DNA of 8,621 nt from Bifidobacteriaceae bacterium (GCA_031261885.1 JAISIU010000070.1:1-8621), one strand, 5' to 3'; positions 1 through 6,087 are shown, counted from the first letter of the stretch. The notes: generated from the letters alone by a model not told the origin. Numbers and translations are program-made.

Positions 1-42
1 CTGTCGACGAGCTACGAGGACGCCTTCCTCACGAGCCTGTGA
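1..42 (+). CDS. C-terminal end of an upstream gene (partial)
   Basis: Frame 1 is open from the window edge and ends at TGA (40-42), giving the tail LSTSYEDAFLTSL. The codons are GC-rich like those of the flanking genes. The YEDAFL stretch loosely resembles the 'LEDVFL' tail common at the C-terminus of ABC-2-type export ATPases, but 13 residues cannot establish a family. It could equally be unrelated. Short GC-rich hairpins follow the stop, consistent with the end of a transcription unit. Confidence 0.45.
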   Translation: MSTSYEDAFLTSL

Positions 43-48
43 GCCCGC

Positions 49-85
49 GGCCCCCTGGGGCCCGGCCCAGTCCGGCCGTGCCGGG
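49..85 (+). terminator. Possible GC-rich terminator hairpins after the upstream gene
   Basis: Two overlapping inverted repeats lie just after the stop at 42. GGCCC (49-53) pairs with GGGCC (58-62) around a 4-nt loop, and CCCGGC (61-66) pairs with GCCGGG (80-85). There is no T-tract, which is common for actinobacterial termination sites but also makes the call weak. In sequence this GC-rich, such pairings can occur by chance. Confidence 0.3.
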
Positions 86-174
86 TCAAGCGTCCGGTGA
101 CCACGCGTCATCGGGCGCTTCTTCATGCCCGCCCACCGTCCCGCTGAGACGAAAGGACCGGTCACGGCCGCCCA

Positions 175-1371
175 ATGGGCGGTAGGCTCTGGCCCGTGAC
201 TGGGGAGACGGTGAACGGTTCCGAGCCGCACCAGGCCCCCGGGACGCCCGCCCCGGTCCCGGTGCCCGGCGCGACACTCGAACAAGTAAGGCGTTGGCGC
301 GCCAACCTGGCGGATGAAGAGGACGAGGCTGTCGTCTACCGGCAGCTGGCCCGGCGCCGCGACGGCGAGGAACGCGCCATCCTCGAGGGCCTGGCCGAGG
401 CCGAGGCCCGGCACGCCGCCTACTGGGAACACCTGCTCGACGAACACGACGCGGAATGGGGCGGCGACGCCCTCGCCGACAGCCGGCGCGGCTGGTTCCG
501 GCGCCACGTCACACGCTTCCTCGCGTTCCTGGCCAGGCATTTCGGATTCATCTTCGCGCTCGCCATGGCGGCGCGCGCCGAAGCCCGCGGCAGCTACGCG
601 GAGGACCCGGACGCGCCGCCCTCGATGGTGGCGGACGAGACGATCCACGGCGAGGTGGTGCGCGGGCTGGCCGCGCGCGGCCGCGCGCGGATCTCCGGTA
701 TGTTCCGGGCCGCGATCTTCGGCGCCGGCGACGGCCTCATCTCCAACCTGTCCCTCGTGCTCGGCGTCGGCGCGGCCGGAGTCAGTGCCAAGTACGTGCT
801 CGTCACGGGCGTGGCCGGGCTGCTGTCCGGCGCGCTGTCGATGGGCGCGGGGGAGTACATCTCGGTCCGTTCGCAGCGTGAGCTGCTGCACGCCTCGGAC
901 CCGGATCCGAGGGCCCACACGGCCGTCGAGGCGTTGGACCTGGACCAGAACGAGCTGGCGCTCGTCTACCGGGCGCGCGGCATGGAGGACGGCCCGGCCC
1001 AGGAACGGGCCGCGGCCGTGCTGGCCGGCAAGGCGACGTTTACCGACCCGGAGGACGAGACGACGGCCGCGGCCGAGCACCAGACCGAGGCCATCGGCAC
1101 GGGTGCGCGGGCGGCGGCCGCGAGCTTCTGCTTCTTCGCCTGCGGCGCGTTGATCCCCGTGCTGCCGTACCTGTTCGGCATGACGGGCCTGCCGGCCGTG
1201 TTCCTGGCCGTCGGGCTGGTGGGGATCGCGCTGCTGACGGTCGGGGCCTGCGTCGGCATGCTGTCCGGCGCCTCACCCGTCAAGCGGGCGCTGCGCCAGC
1301 TGGCCGTCGGATTCGGCGCGGCCGCGATCACGTACGCGCTCGGCACGATCTTCGATCAGCTGACCGCCTAA
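175..1371 (+). CDS. Ferritin-like domain / VIT1-CCC1 family membrane transporter (probable iron or manganese transport)
   Basis: The protein is 398 aa from ATG 175, or 391 aa from the alternative GTG 196, which sits 7 nt after a TANNNT element and may be the true leaderless start. Residues about 37-160 form a rubrerythrin/ferritin-like helical domain with two ExxH pairs (E77-H80 and E155-H158), further Glu near 48-51 and E136, consistent with a di-iron centre. Residues about 172-398 form the VIT1/CCC1 domain. This has the signature region around GAGDGLISNLSLVLG, a second helix ending near GAGEYISV, a polar segment (about 232-300) that binds metal in the family, and three more hydrophobic helices. 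Known members move Fe2+/Mn2+ across membranes, and bacterial ferritin-like fusions are implicated in exporting iron or storing it away. The exact ion and direction are inference. The gene stands alone, and its 3' end is duplicated beyond the ABC operon. Confidence 0.9.
   Translation: MGGRLWPVTGETVNGSEPHQAPGTPAPVPVPGATLEQVRRWRANLADEEDEAVVYRQLARRRDGEERAILEGLAEAEARHAAYWEHLLDEHDAEWGGDALADSRRGWFRRHVTRFLAFLARHFGFIFALAMAARAEARGSYAEDPDAPPSMVADETIHGEVVRGLAARGRARISGMFRAAIFGAGDGLISNLSLVLGVGAAGVSAKYVLVTGVAGLLSGALSMGAGEYISVRSQRELLHASDPDPRAHTAVEALDLDQNELALVYRARGMEDGPAQERAAAVLAGKATFTDPEDETTAAAEHQTEAIGTGARAAAASFCFFACGALIPVLPYLFGMTGLPAVFLAVGLVGIALLTVGACVGMLSGASPVKRALRQLAVGFGAAAITYALGTIFDQLTA
183..198 (+). promoter_or_regulatory. 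Candidate -10 element for a leaderless GTG start of the VIT gene
   Basis: TAGGCT (183-188) fits the TANNNT consensus of actinobacterial -10 elements. It is followed by exactly 7 nt and then GTG (196-198), so the predicted transcription start would coincide with the first base of the start codon. Leaderless mRNAs of this form are common in actinobacteria. No clear Shine-Dalgarno precedes either ATG 175 or GTG 196, and I see no convincing -35. This is inference from spacing and motif only. Confidence 0.35.
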
Positions 1372-1472
1372 CGCTGGGCGGCCGGGTTCCGCCCGTGGCG
1401 AACCTCTAACCGGGTGGTGCGTACCGTCATCGTGCAGGTGGGCGGCTGGAAATGACGAGAGCGCTGGGCCGG
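1335..1472 (+). repeat. Direct repeat, copy 1 (3' end and flank of the VIT gene)
   Basis: This copy covers the last 12 codons of the VIT gene and about 100 bp of downstream sequence. Aligned without gaps to 4752-4889 (offset 3417), the core 1335-1454 has 6 mismatches in 120 positions. Identity fades between 1455 and 1472. It contains two small inverted repeats: GGGCGG (1376-1381) with CCGCCC (1389-1394), and a GGTTC...GAACC hairpin at about 1385-1404. These may terminate the VIT transcript. The two copies bracket the ABC transporter operon. Confidence 0.93.
1376..1404 (+). terminator. Possible terminator of the VIT gene
   Basis: Two mutually exclusive hairpins start 5 nt after the TAA stop. 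One has a 6-bp GC stem (1376-1381 with 1389-1394, 7-nt loop). The other is GGTTC/GAACC plus GCC/GGC with one bulged base (1385-1404). Neither has a T-tract. The same structures recur in the second repeat copy after the ABC permease (4793-4821), where they could serve that operon. Confidence 0.35.
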
Positions 1473-1523
1473 CGTCATCGGGGGTCGCAGCGGTTTGCCC
1501 CTGGGCGTGTCTGCTGGCCGTTG

Positions 1524-1576
1524 GCCGTTCGCCTGTTGCGAAAACCATTGTGTACCGGTCGCTGTCGGCTTAACCT
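1524..1576 (+). promoter_or_regulatory. Promoter of the ABC operon with shared upstream block
   Basis: The -35 element is TTGTGT (1548-1553), the spacer is 17 bp, and the -10 is TAACCT (1571-1576), putting transcription start near 1583. The 30 bp ending at the -35 (1524-1553), including CCTGTTGCGAAAACCA, recur with one mismatch at 7710-7739 upstream of another gene, again with a 17-bp spacer and a -10. Conservation in two otherwise different intergenic regions supports function. The part upstream of the -35 may bind an activator or other regulator. I see no strong dyad symmetry in it. Confidence 0.7.
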
Positions 1577-1618
1577 GCCTCTACCAATCGTGCGGCCGGT
1601 CGCTGAGAGGGCGAGCGA

Positions 1619-1681
1619 TTGACCTGGCCGTGGCGGCAACGGACCCGGCCGCTTGCCACAGAGCCATCAGTACAGCAATAG
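1619..1681 (+). CDS. Possible 20-codon leader peptide ahead of the ABC operon (speculative)
   Basis: A TTG start at 1619 is preceded by GAGAGGG (1605-1611) with 7-nt spacing. The frame runs 20 codons (MTWPWRQRTR..., Arg-rich with two Trp) to TAG at 1679-1681, whose last base overlaps the GAAGGGG ribosome binding site of the ATPase gene. The position inside the predicted 5' leader would suit a translated leader, but the length is within chance expectation and the start is TTG. I do not recognise the peptide. Confidence 0.18.
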   Translation: MTWPWRQRTRPLATEPSVQQ

Positions 1682-1698
1682 AAGGGGCGTAACCGGCG

Positions 1699-2394
1699 AT
1701 GGTCGAGCCGTTGTTGTGTGCGGAGAGCGTTCAACTGTCTTATGCGCGCCAGCCGGTGCTCCGGGGCGTGTCTTTCGCGGTGGATGCTGGGGAGACGGTG
1801 GCGGTTCTGGGTGCGTCCGGGTCGGGGAAATCAACGTTGTTGCGCGTGTTGTCGGGAATTGAGCTGGCGGGTGGCGGTAACGTCAGCTACAAGGGTTACT
1901 CGATGGCGGGGCTGAGCGACGCGAAGCGGAGCGAGCTGCGGTTGCGTGAGTTCGGTTTCGTTTTCCAATTCGGTGACCTGGTTCCCGAGCTTACCGTTGA
2001 GCAGAACATTGAACTCCCGCTCGATTTCCTTGGCGTGCGGCGGCGTGAACGGCGCCAGCGGGTGCAGGAGCTGGTCGGGGCCCTTGGGCTGGCGGTGTGC
2101 GCGGCGCGCCGTCCACACACGCTCTCTGGGGGTGAACGGCAGCGGGTGGCTGTTGCGCGGGCGGTGGCGCACCGCCCGAAGATCCTTTTCGCGGACGAGC
2201 CGACGGGATCGTTGGACGGGTCGAACCGGATGGTGGTGGCGCGGATGCTGCTAGACCTGTGCGGCCCGGGTGGGTGCGCGATGGTGATGGTGACTCATGA
2301 CGAACAGATGGCTGCGATGTGCAGCAGGGTGGTGCGGCTCGAGGAAGGGCGGATCGCCGGCGAGAGCGCCAGGGAATTGGCGGTGGCTCGTTGA
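1699..2394 (+). CDS. ABC transporter ATP-binding protein (LolD/MacB type)
   Basis: This 231-aa protein is a complete ABC ATPase. It shows Walker A GASGSGKST (38-46), Q-loop Q90 in FVFQ, signature LSGGE (142-146), Walker B ILFADE (162-167), D-loop SLD (171-173) and switch His in VMVTHD (H200). The 'EPTGSLD' context and small size match the LolD/MacB/BceA group, which works with FtsX-type permeases in lipoprotein, peptide or antimicrobial handling at the outer face of the membrane. ATG 1699 is preceded by GAAGGGG (1681-1687), with 11-nt spacing that is slightly long. It is the first gene of a two-gene operon, and its TGA overlaps the start of the permease. The substrate cannot be read from the ATPase. 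Confidence 0.95.
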   Translation: MVEPLLCAESVQLSYARQPVLRGVSFAVDAGETVAVLGASGSGKSTLLRVLSGIELAGGGNVSYKGYSMAGLSDAKRSELRLREFGFVFQFGDLVPELTVEQNIELPLDFLGVRRRERRQRVQELVGALGLAVCAARRPHTLSGGERQRVAVARAVAHRPKILFADEPTGSLDGSNRMVVARMLLDLCGPGGCAMVMVTHDEQMAAMCSRVVRLEEGRIAGESARELAVAR

Positions 2395-4736
2395 ACCCCG
2401 CGGAAACTACTATTGCGCGGCCACGGCGGGCTCTGCTGCGGTTAACGCTGCGGGCGATCAGAGGCGCGGGGACACGCGACCGGCTGCGGTTGGCGCTCCA
2501 GACCGTCGCGGTTGCGGTGGTAGTGGTGTGTGGAATCTTCGTAGTTATCCTCCCGTCGATATTCTCAGCGCAAGCGGACCGTGCAGGCGCGAGAGCTCCC
2601 AGGCAGTCAGATGTCAGCGTTGACGGTGACAGTGGCACGCGGGTTGAAACAACGGTGGCGACGGGTTGGGACCTCTACCACGGACGAGAGCTGACGCGAA
2701 TTCTGGTTCATGGTAGCGGGGGGTTAACTAACTTGCCACCCGGAGTTGAACACTTGCCGGCGGCTGGGCATCTTTTGGTGTCGCCTTACCTTCGTGCCGC
2801 GCTGGAGGCAGATGAGGCGCTCCGCGCGCGTTTTCCCGGTAAAATCGATGGCATTATCGGGCCAGCGGGGTTGCTTTCACCAGATGAGCTTGTGGCTTAT
2901 GTTGGGACAAAATTGCCACAAGATAGTGTGATTGAAGGTTTTGGAACTGCTGGTAGCAGTATTGGTGTGTTATCAACGGGCTCGGCTTCTGGCTCAGAGA
3001 CTGGTTTGTTGGTTGGCCTGCCGGCGCTGGTGTTCTTGATCATGACGGTATTGCTGTCCGTTGGTTCGCGTATTCGACGCTTGGAGCCATTGCGCCGCTG
3101 CGGGTTGGCGCGCGCGGAGTGCGCCACGGTGCTGGCGCGGGAGATGGGACTGGTTGGCGGGGCAGGTGCGCTCGTGGGAGTCCTGTGTTACGGCCCGGTG
3201 GAGCGGGCCGTAGGGGCTACCCACTGGGCCGGAACGTCGTGGTTTGCCTGGGACGGGGCGCTAAGCCCCGTGTTCGGTCTGGCTATCGTGTGTGGGACCG
3301 TCCTCGTGTGTTACCTGGCGGGGCGCGCAGTGGCGCTCGTAAAGGTGGATTCGGATCTGCGACACGGTTCTACCCATGGTTTATCGGCCAAGATCGCGCG
3401 CGTGCTGATCGTCTGCTTGCGCTGGGTGGCGGGGGCATTAGGTGTCATGTCCATTGGCGTGTTCGTGTTCCTGCTCGTTAAGTGGCACAAAGGCACCTTT
3501 TGGGGCGATGGTGCAGTCATGTGGGTCATGTTCGTGGCGGGAGGTGTCCTGATCGGTGCCGGTCTGATCCTGGCGGGGCCCGCGGCGAGCGCTCTTGCCC
3601 GGGCGGCGGTGAGCCGTTTTTGTCGGCTGCCTGCGGCCGTCCGCCTGGGGCTCAGACTGTCGACTGTTCGGCAGCCTGTGTTGGTCGTCACACTCCTGTT
3701 GGGTGCCGTGATGATCGTGACGACAGGAGTCTGGGGAGGGGCCACACGGCTTGATGTGGTCTCCGGGCAGGGCAAGGGCAGCTACGTCAGGGTGGACGCG
3801 GGTGTCGGCACGGCGCCGCGATCGCAGGCCAAAGCCGTGATGGCGTTGGTCCGCGGGAGCCGATACGCGGCCTATGCGGACGGCGGCGAAGTGCTACGGA
3901 CGTCGGCGCAGGGGGCAGACCTTGGCGACGCGTCCGTGATCGTCGGGGATTGTGCTGATGTCCTGGCGCTAGACGGCGGCAAGGCGGCTGACTGCGCGGG
4001 ACAGCGCTACGGTCGGATGACATGGTCGGCCCAAGAAGGGCTCACAGGCGTGACGCCTGTGAGCTTCGATGAGAAACTGCATCTCGCCAGAACCGAGGAG
4101 ACGGTCGATATCCCGACACCGGGGCCGGCCATCGAATCGGATACGTTCGTGGGGTGGCCGACAGTCATCGTGCCGTGGTCTCAAGCCGACTGGCTGTTGG
4201 AATCGCCGGACTTCGCCGCCCATTGGCGGCTCCCGGCGTCGGGTAGGGCTTATGACGACCTTCTGGCCGCACTCTACAAACGGGCGCCGAGTGTCTCGGT
4301 GACGACCGCTTTCGACGGTACGTCGATCGAGGACATGGAGGGCCGGTTGCAGCAGCACCAGCTCGTGAAGCTGCTGACGATCCTCGGGTTCATTCTGTTG
4401 GGCCTGAGCCTGTGCCTGGCGGGGTTCGGGTCGAGTCAGGACCAGCTGCGGTCGATGACTTCGCTGGAGCTTGCGGGTGTCACGGTGAGGCGCCTGCGGG
4501 TGGCGGCGGCCGTGCAGCGAGGCTTCCCGATCGCGGCCACGCTCGGGTACTTCGCGCTGGTCGGCGTCGCCTTCGCCCAGCTGTTCCTATGGAGCGGCAA
4601 CGGCGGCCCCGGCTGGTACTGGCCACTGACCGGCCGCGTGCTCATCACGGCACTCGCCGCGACCATTGCCGTGGCCTTGGTTGGTGCTCTGTCCGTCGGC
4701 CGCCTCCGCCTCGGCGTCCCCGACACCCGCGAGTGA
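2391..4736 (+). CDS. FtsX-like ABC transporter permease, 10 predicted membrane helices
   Basis: The best start is TTG 2391, which overlaps the ATPase stop as TTGA and gives 781 aa. The frame is also open back to an ATG at 2319, but that would overlap the ATPase by 76 bp and add an Arg/Gly-rich tail. Helices are predicted at about 35-60, 205-225, 254-272, 293-317, 337-363, 377-400, 429-449, 660-679, 711-734 and 749-771. Two large extracytoplasmic domains lie at about 61-204 and 450-659. Two FtsX core regions are visible, near RIRRLEPLRRCGLARAE and near SMTSLELAGVTVRRLR. The first outer domain carries LPPGVEHLP and a later GPAGLLSPDELVAYVG, a layout I associate with actinobacterial permeases of this type. 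Such pairs act as mechanotransmitters or exporters, often for peptides; the substrate is unknown. The gene has lower local GC and five TTA codons (2442, 2724, 2970, 3381, 3438), unlike its neighbours. Confidence 0.9.
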   Translation: MNPAETTIARPRRALLRLTLRAIRGAGTRDRLRLALQTVAVAVVVVCGIFVVILPSIFSAQADRAGARAPRQSDVSVDGDSGTRVETTVATGWDLYHGRELTRILVHGSGGLTNLPPGVEHLPAAGHLLVSPYLRAALEADEALRARFPGKIDGIIGPAGLLSPDELVAYVGTKLPQDSVIEGFGTAGSSIGVLSTGSASGSETGLLVGLPALVFLIMTVLLSVGSRIRRLEPLRRCGLARAECATVLAREMGLVGGAGALVGVLCYGPVERAVGATHWAGTSWFAWDGALSPVFGLAIVCGTVLVCYLAGRAVALVKVDSDLRHGSTHGLSAKIARVLIVCLRWVAGALGVMSIGVFVFLLVKWHKGTFWGDGAVMWVMFVAGGVLIGAGLILAGPAASALARAAVSRFCRLPAAVRLGLRLSTVRQPVLVVTLLLGAVMIVTTGVWGGATRLDVVSGQGKGSYVRVDAGVGTAPRSQAKAVMALVRGSRYAAYADGGEVLRTSAQGADLGDASVIVGDCADVLALDGGKAADCAGQRYGRMTWSAQEGLTGVTPVSFDEKLHLARTEETVDIPTPGPAIESDTFVGWPTVIVPWSQADWLLESPDFAAHWRLPASGRAYDDLLAALYKRAPSVSVTTAFDGTSIEDMEGRLQQHQLVKLLTILGFILLGLSLCLAGFGSSQDQLRSMTSLELAGVTVRRLRVAAAVQRGFPIAATLGYFALVGVAFAQLFLWSGNGGPGWYWPLTGRVLITALAATIAVALVGALSVGRLRLGVPDTRE
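3189..3212. repeat. Perfect inverted repeat inside the permease gene (9-bp arms)
   Basis: TACGGCCCG (3189-3197) and CGGGCCGTA (3204-3212) are exact reverse complements around a 6-nt loop. A second perfect pair, ACGGGGC (3253-3259) and GCCCCGT (3265-3271), lies 40 bp downstream. Both are within coding sequence, so they may be chance products of GC-rich codons or may fold in the mRNA. Confidence 0.6.
4040..4064. repeat. Perfect inverted repeat inside the permease gene (11-bp arms)
   Basis: GCTCACAGGCG (4040-4050) and CGCCTGTGAGC (4054-4064) are exact reverse complements separated by TGA. The hairpin lies in the part encoding the second extracytoplasmic domain. It has no following T-tract. The function is unknown; it could be a pause or terminator structure, a protein-binding palindrome, or coincidence. 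Confidence 0.7.
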
Positions 4737-4751
4737 GCCACCGAGCCAGGC

Positions 4752-4889
4752 CGCGCTGGGCACGATCTTCGATCAGCTGACCGCCTAACGCCGGGCGGCC
4801 GGGTTCCGCCCGTGGCGAACCTCCAACCGGGTGGTGCGCACCGTCATCGTGCAGGTGGGCCGCAGGAAATGGCGATGATGCCGGGCCGG
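4752..4889 (+). repeat. Direct repeat, copy 2 (after the ABC permease)
   Basis: This is a second copy of the VIT gene 3' end and its flank, 16 bp after the permease stop. The core 4752-4871 matches 1335-1454 at 114 of 120 positions without gaps. Three of the mismatches fall in the central 100 bp, all T in copy 1 and C in copy 2. Together the copies bracket a segment with a 3417-bp period containing only the ABC operon. No integrase gene, transposase gene or short terminal inverted repeats accompany it. Confidence 0.93.
4753..4788 (+). pseudogene. Remnant of the last 11 codons of a VIT1/CCC1 gene
   Basis: In frame with the original reading, this stretch still encodes ALGTIFDQLTA followed by TAA, identical to the C-terminus of the protein ending at 1371. 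No further VIT similarity is visible upstream, where the permease gene ends at 4736. It is the coding part of direct-repeat copy 2 and has no start of its own. It marks the probable original position of the VIT gene end next to the peptidase gene. Confidence 0.8.
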
Positions 4890-4938
4890 GCGACTGACCA
4901 CTATGTGAACGCTTCGTAAAGATCAGCCACATCGTCCG

Positions 4939-4983
4939 GTACAGTACGCAGCATGGTGTAACGGGGGGCGGTACGCCTCCCGT
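4939..4983 (+). promoter_or_regulatory. Possible promoter/operator and leader hairpin of the peptidase gene
   Basis: GTACAGTAC (4939-4947) is a near-palindrome that contains TACAGT (4940-4945), a possible -10. The best -35 at 17-bp spacing (4917-4922) matches the consensus poorly, so the promoter call is weak. A strong hairpin follows: ACGGGGGGCG (4961-4970) pairs with CGCCTCCCGT (4974-4983) across GTA, with one G-U pair. If transcription starts near 4952, the hairpin would lie at the 5' end of the mRNA and could stabilise it or control it. Confidence 0.35.
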
Positions 4984-5025
4984 CTGCACTTTCGTCACAG
5001 AAACGAACAGAGGAAGGCCACGAGG

Positions 5026-5946
5026 ATGTCGGCAAACGGCAAAGACTTGACGGTCGACGCAGACCTGAAGGTCGTGGAAGGCAAGATCCCCTTCAAGGGA
5101 TATGAAACGTGGTACCAGCGCGTCGGCGAGTCGGAGCCCGGCAAGGCGCCGCTGCTGACGTTCCACGGCGGTCCCGGGTGCAAGCACAACTACCTGAAGT
5201 CCCTCGATGGCGTCGCGCTCTACGGGCGTGAGGTCATCTACTACGACCAGCTCGGCTGCGGCAACTCGCCCACGCCCTACCTGCCGGACCTGTGGGGCTA
5301 CGACCTCTGGCTCGAGGAGATCGACGTGCTGCGCGACGCCCTCGGCCTCGACGAGGTGCACATCCTCGGCCAGTCCTGGGGCGGCATGCTCGCCATGCTG
5401 TACGCCACGAAGCAGCCGCGGCCCAAGGGCGTCAAGTCCATGACGATCGCGTCCTCGCCGGCGGACATCTCGGCGTGGCTGTCCGAGGCCAACCGCCTCA
5501 TCGAGTGGCTGCCGCCGGAGATGGCCAAGGCCCTCAAGGAGGGCGACGCCACGGGCAACATCGACACGCCCGAATACAAGGCCGCGTCGGACGAGTACTA
5601 CCGCCGGCACGTCTGCAACCTCGACCCCATGCCCGAATGGGTCCGCACCTCCCTCGACGAGCCCGGCCCGCCCTACGAGGTCATGCAGGGCCACTCCGAG
5701 TTCGTCGTCACGGGCAAGATGCGCGACTACAACGTCGTCGACAAGCTGCCCAGCGTCACGATCCCGACCCTCGTCACCTCCGGCCTCATGGACGAGAACA
5801 CGCCACTGCTCGCCAAGCAGGTCTACGACCTCATCCCCGGCGCCGAGTGGGAGATGTTCATGGGCACGCACTGCTGCCACGCGGAAGTGCCGGAAGAGTA
5901 CAACAAGCGCGTCGAAGAGTTCTTCGAGAAGCACGACGCCGACTGA
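5026..5946 (+). CDS. pip: Proline iminopeptidase-like alpha/beta hydrolase (peptidase family S33)
   Basis: This 306-aa protein has the usual length for prolyl aminopeptidases, which release N-terminal proline (and sometimes other residues) from peptides in the cytoplasm. It carries the oxyanion-hole motif HGGPG (47-51), DQLGCGNS (74-81), the nucleophile elbow GQSWGG with Ser117, a probable catalytic Asp256 in SGLMDENTP, and a His at 282 or 285 in GTHCCHAEVPEEY. The alpha-helical cap (about 150-235) contains acidic residues suited to binding the peptide amino terminus. No signal peptide is seen. ATG 5026 is preceded by AGGAAGG (5011-5017) at 8 nt. The next gene is an amino acid permease, which suggests a shared role in using peptides or amino acids. 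Other S33 amidases or esterases remain possible. Confidence 0.9.
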   Translation: MSANGKDLTVDADLKVVEGKIPFKGYETWYQRVGESEPGKAPLLTFHGGPGCKHNYLKSLDGVALYGREVIYYDQLGCGNSPTPYLPDLWGYDLWLEEIDVLRDALGLDEVHILGQSWGGMLAMLYATKQPRPKGVKSMTIASSPADISAWLSEANRLIEWLPPEMAKALKEGDATGNIDTPEYKAASDEYYRRHVCNLDPMPEWVRTSLDEPGPPYEVMQGHSEFVVTGKMRDYNVVDKLPSVTIPTLVTSGLMDENTPLLAKQVYDLIPGAEWEMFMGTHCCHAEVPEEYNKRVEEFFEKHDAD

Positions 5947-5972
5947 CCCCATCCACCAAACCAGCTGGCCGT

Positions 5973-6024
5973 CGGCGGGCGGCCGCGCCCCTCGCACCCA
6001 CGCGGGGCGTGCGGCCGCCCGCCG
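5973..6024 (+). terminator. Large hairpin between the peptidase and APC permease genes
   Basis: CGGCGGGCGGCCGC (5973-5986) is an exact reverse complement of 6011-6024. Inside it, GCCCC (5987-5991) pairs with GGGGC (6004-6008), extending the stem to 19 bp with a 2-nt bulge and a 12-nt loop. It has no T-tract. It begins 26 nt after the peptidase stop and ends 63 nt before the permease start, so it may terminate transcription fully or partly, or protect the 3' end of the upstream message. Confidence 0.65.
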
Positions 6025-6087
6025 GGGCAGCGCCAGGCTCCATGGCCCCGCGTCGCCAGCGGCCCCCCGCCCCAAGGAGCACACACT

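Larger units (their letters stand above)
1372..1698 (+). other. 327-bp intergenic region before the ABC operon
   Basis: No full-size gene is supported here. The region holds, in order, the non-coding part of direct-repeat copy 1 (to about 1472), a spacer, the shared promoter block (1524-1553) with its -10 (1571-1576), and an untranslated leader of about 115 nt. The leader contains one weak 20-codon reading frame (1619-1681) just ahead of the ATPase ribosome binding site. Longer frames that cross the promoter (for example 1495-1692) have no start signal and no recognisable product. Confidence 0.7.

Noticed and set aside
314..1153. 279-codon frame on the plus strand within the VIT gene
   Set aside because: It overlaps the VIT gene in another frame; the product is a low-complexity Arg/Ser/Thr/Pro string with no start signal.
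1495..1692. 65-codon frame upstream of the ABC operon
   Set aside because: It begins before the predicted promoter and runs through the -35 and -10, so it could not be fully included in the operon transcript. No ribosome binding site or recognisable product.
1335..4889. Composite transposon or IS element explanation for the direct repeats
   Set aside because: No transposase, no terminal inverted repeats and no short target duplications are visible, and the repeats contain the tail of a host gene, not an insertion sequence.
4961..4983. Riboswitch or T-box leader for the peptidase gene
   Set aside because: Only one simple hairpin is present. I found no T-box sequence, specifier stem or known riboswitch core in 4890-5025.
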